From: Rhynchosporium graminicola
Lineage: Eukaryota; Ascomycota; Leotiomycetes; Helotiales; Ploettnerulaceae
Direction of reading: 5' to 3'
Length of the DNA stretch: 64,000 nt
Assembly: GCA_900074885.1 (NCBI GenBank)
Contig: FJUW01000039.1
Location: forward strand, 310,001 to 374,000
Under the pieces are notes generated by a model. That model ran no database searches and was not told where the DNA came from. It saw only the letters and a program-made list of their open reading frames with translations. Shown here one piece after another: positions 61,721-64,000 of the stretch. Position 1 is the first letter of the stretch; every line of letters begins with the position of its first letter. The translations under genes were made by a program, and so were the position numbers.

Positions 61721-61932
61721 GAGGTACCGCGGTTAAGTGCTGTCCCGGGTGAGGCAGGGGTTTGGAAGACTTTACTTCAAAATCTTAATATCTCTTGATC
61801 ACACTGGGTCCCTCTTTGGTACTTGAGTAATTCCTCTCTTGCTTTTAGACCTAGTTATTGCCATTCGTAGTAAAGAGTCTCAACCCCTGCCTGACCGGGG
61901 ATAACACTTAACCGCTCTACGAAAGTACCTCT
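61721..61932. mobile_element. MITE-like element with near-perfect inverted terminal repeats
   Basis: The left arm (about 61722-61763) starts agaggtac and goes on with gcggttaagtg, ending in gaggcaggggtt. The right arm (about 61882-61932) is its reverse complement with four single-base differences over 34 bases and an eight-base insertion between the outer agaggtac and gcggttaag. The interior is about 120 bp with no frame. Size, inverted ends and no coding content fit a non-autonomous DNA transposon. Target-site duplication could not be confirmed. Confidence 0.65.
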
Positions 61933-62347
61933 CTCCGTACACAGTATAACTTCAAACTTTATATCCTATTGCGCCAATCACAAAAAATTAAGACTGCATC
62001 TAATTTTTGCACTTATCAGTTCGAATTCGTCCAGCTTTTCGTATGTCTATGCACGAACCCCCCAGCAATTGAGAGTACATCAACTAAACCGCACGACAGC
62101 TTCATCGGGTCAAAGTGATCCAGGTAATATAACGTACGTAATGAACCAGTTTCCATTCCAATTCTGCAGTACCGATCAATCTACTCTCTTGTGACACGGA
62201 GGCGACGAGAAAATGAGGAGATAGTTTGTGAAATGAAGGAAGGTGTGAGATCAAACATTTACAACTGATCTGGATAATGCCAGCGTTAAGAATCATGCCA
62301 CCCTTCTCCTTCCCCATCTCGGTATTAGAACACTGATAGACTTGTAG

Positions 62348-64000
62348 ATGGCCTCCAATAACGAATCGTTGACGGATGTAGAGAAGGGGCAGGCAAATGT
62401 CTCTCAATCTCAAACACAATTACCACCGTCACCCGAGAACCCCCCCTCCGAATTAGACCCCACAGTTCATATTAACGACCGTCTTTCGGTGCCGGACCAC
62501 AAGATACTGCAATGGACGCATCGTATTGAGCGTGTGCTTGGTTTAGAAGCTCGCGGTATCCATCGGGTTACGACAAGTGAGCAGACGGCTCGGACAACAC
62601 TTGGGTTCTGGCAGATTGCCTTGATGTGGTTCTCAATCAACACTGCGCCTCAGAACATTACGCTTGCGAGCCTTGGGCGGGAACTGTATGGACTGGGCTT
62701 CAGAGATGCTGTTTTGCTTAGTGTGTCAGGTGGACTCATCGGATGTCTGCCCGTGGCTTATACAGCAGGATGGGGTCCTTGGAGTGGCAACCGAACAATG
62801 GTATCAGAAAGATAGCTCATTAGATGGTTTAAGGCTAATTCTCTCTCAGATCTGTGCTAGATTTTCGATGGGATGGTGGCCAGTAAAACTCTGTGTCTTG
62901 TTCAACCTCGTAAACCTGATCGGCTATCCCATGATCGATGCGGTCGTAGCAGGCCAAATGCTCTCCGCTGTCTCTTCCAAAGGCACTCTGACCGTGGAGG
63001 TCGGAATTGTGATTACCGCTCTCATAACATGGGTGGTTACGACTTTTGGAATCAAATTCTTCCATCATTTCGAGAGGTAAGTTTCTCATATCCTCGAGCT
63101 CTCGCCGACTCACGATTTTCAGATGGGCTTTTATCCCTCAAACCATTGTCTTGTTGATACTAGCAGGAACAGCTGGACCGAAATTCGACGTGAATTCTCC
63201 GTCTACTGGCGAAGGGGCAACACTTGCAGGCAATCGGTTGAGTTTCTTTTCGGTTTGTTTGAGTTCAGCTGCCAGCTACGCTCCTGGCGCAGCCGATTAT
63301 CTAGTGTATTGTGATCCCAAGATTGTCACCCGTTGGAAAGCAGCAGCTGCCACTTTCCTCGGACTCTCGCTCTCATTGACTTTTACCTTTGTACTGGGTG
63401 CTGGTCTCGCATCAGGACTTCAGAATGATCCAACTTGGGAGGAGGCTGGTGCCGGAACTGGAGCGTTGATTGTTGCTGGCTTTAATGGACTCGGTGGTTT
63501 TGGGAAATTCTGCGCTGCTGTGTCGGCTTTAGGACTGATCCCGAACATGGTAGCCCCGACATACATCACCGGAATCGATTTCCAGATCCTGGGGAGATAC
63601 TTTGCTACGGTGCCGAGATATATCTGGAACTCATTTGCTGTTGTTGTCTTCGCTGTGTGTGCCCTGGTAGGGAGGAACAGCCTTTCGGTCATCTTCACCA
63701 ATTTCCTCGCTTTGATGGGTTATTGTAAGTCGAATTCCTCATCTGACCACCCACACTGTATACTAACAAGATCTAGGGGTCATAATATGGATCGCCATAA
63801 CCCTGGAAGAAGAATTCCTCTTCCGCCGCCGACGCATGCCCAGCTTCGTTTGGAGCGACTGGAACGATCCATCCAAGCTCCCTATCGGCATTGCAGCACT
63901 CCTCGCATTCTGTGCTGGCTGGGCTGGTGCTGTGCTATGCATGGCGCAGTATTATTTCAAAGGCCCGTTGGCTGCTTTGGTGGGAGATAACGGTGCCGAC
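62348..64000 (+). CDS. NCS1-family purine/cytosine permease, cut by window end
   Basis: Four exons visible: 62348-62800, 62850-63076, 63123-63724 and 63777-64000 (continues past the edge), giving 502 residues so far. Three introns of 46-52 bp close in phase. The family (Fcy2/Fcy21 type) imports cytosine, adenine, guanine and hypoxanthine with protons across the plasma membrane. Seen: a polar N-terminus of about 80 residues, then the RIERVLGLEARGIHRV motif typical of Fcy permeases. Hydrophobic helices follow, with FSINTAPQNITLASLGRELY, SAASYAPGAADYLVYCDPK, GLIPNMVAPTYITGIDFQIL and WIAITLEEEFLFRRRRMPSF. These match the family loops. The C-terminal end is missing. It lies 0.4 kb from the MITE-like element. 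Confidence 0.93.

Overview
The window is nuclear DNA from a filamentous ascomycete (Pezizomycotina). Nearly all multi-exon genes have canonical GT-AG introns of about 43-60 bp with CTAAC/CTGAC-type branch points. The gene set is typically fungal: Mus7/Mms22, a fungal GatC-like Gta3 subunit, an ADAM protease with a Pro-rich tail, an NCS1 permease and a long-chain alcohol oxidase. Transposon remnants look RIP-mutated. A leotiomycete is my guess from overall feel only, not demonstrated. Exon structures were rebuilt by hand by matching splice phase and protein continuity; every multi-exon CDS listed as confident closes in frame.

Layout. 0.7-5.6 kb: a Q/P-rich protein with a glycine-rich C-terminal segment, an unresolved coding-like patch, a SET-domain protein, and a convergent SRPBCC protein 27 bp away. 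6.1-13 kb: one long five-exon Mus7/Mms22 DNA-repair gene, divergent from a small one-TM protein. 14.7-19.6 kb: a DUF726 alpha/beta-hydrolase-like protein with a suspicious in-frame stop, SEC17 (alpha-SNAP), and divergent from it a mitochondrial Glu-tRNA(Gln) amidotransferase subunit. 20.5-26.4 kb: a mitochondrial AAA ATPase and a long-chain fatty-alcohol oxidase. 28.7-36 kb: an HMG-box protein, RVB1, a possible micro-protein and a three-KH-domain RNA-binding protein.

37.7-43.9 kb: a very large, unrecognised, mostly disordered protein ending in an MYND-like zinc finger. 45-53 kb: a small unknown protein, a relic ORF with CpA-to-TpA-type stops, MGE1 (mitochondrial GrpE), an unknown six-exon gene and a small unknown gene. 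55.7-58.2 kb: a membrane-anchored ADAM metalloprotease behind a 2.8 kb gene-free upstream region. 58.2-62.3 kb: a gene-poor stretch with a Tc1/mariner-type relic and a MITE-like inverted-repeat element. 62.3 kb to the edge: an NCS1 purine/cytosine permease cut by the window end.

The genes are mostly unrelated housekeeping functions: mitochondrial proteostasis and translation (MGE1, AAA ATPase, Gta3), vesicle fusion (SEC17), chromatin and repair (RVB1, Mus7, SET, HMG). I see no biosynthetic gene cluster, CRISPR array, rRNA or convincing tRNA. The most unusual items are the interrupted C-terminus of the DUF726 gene, the orphan MYND giant, and the degenerate repeat relics.
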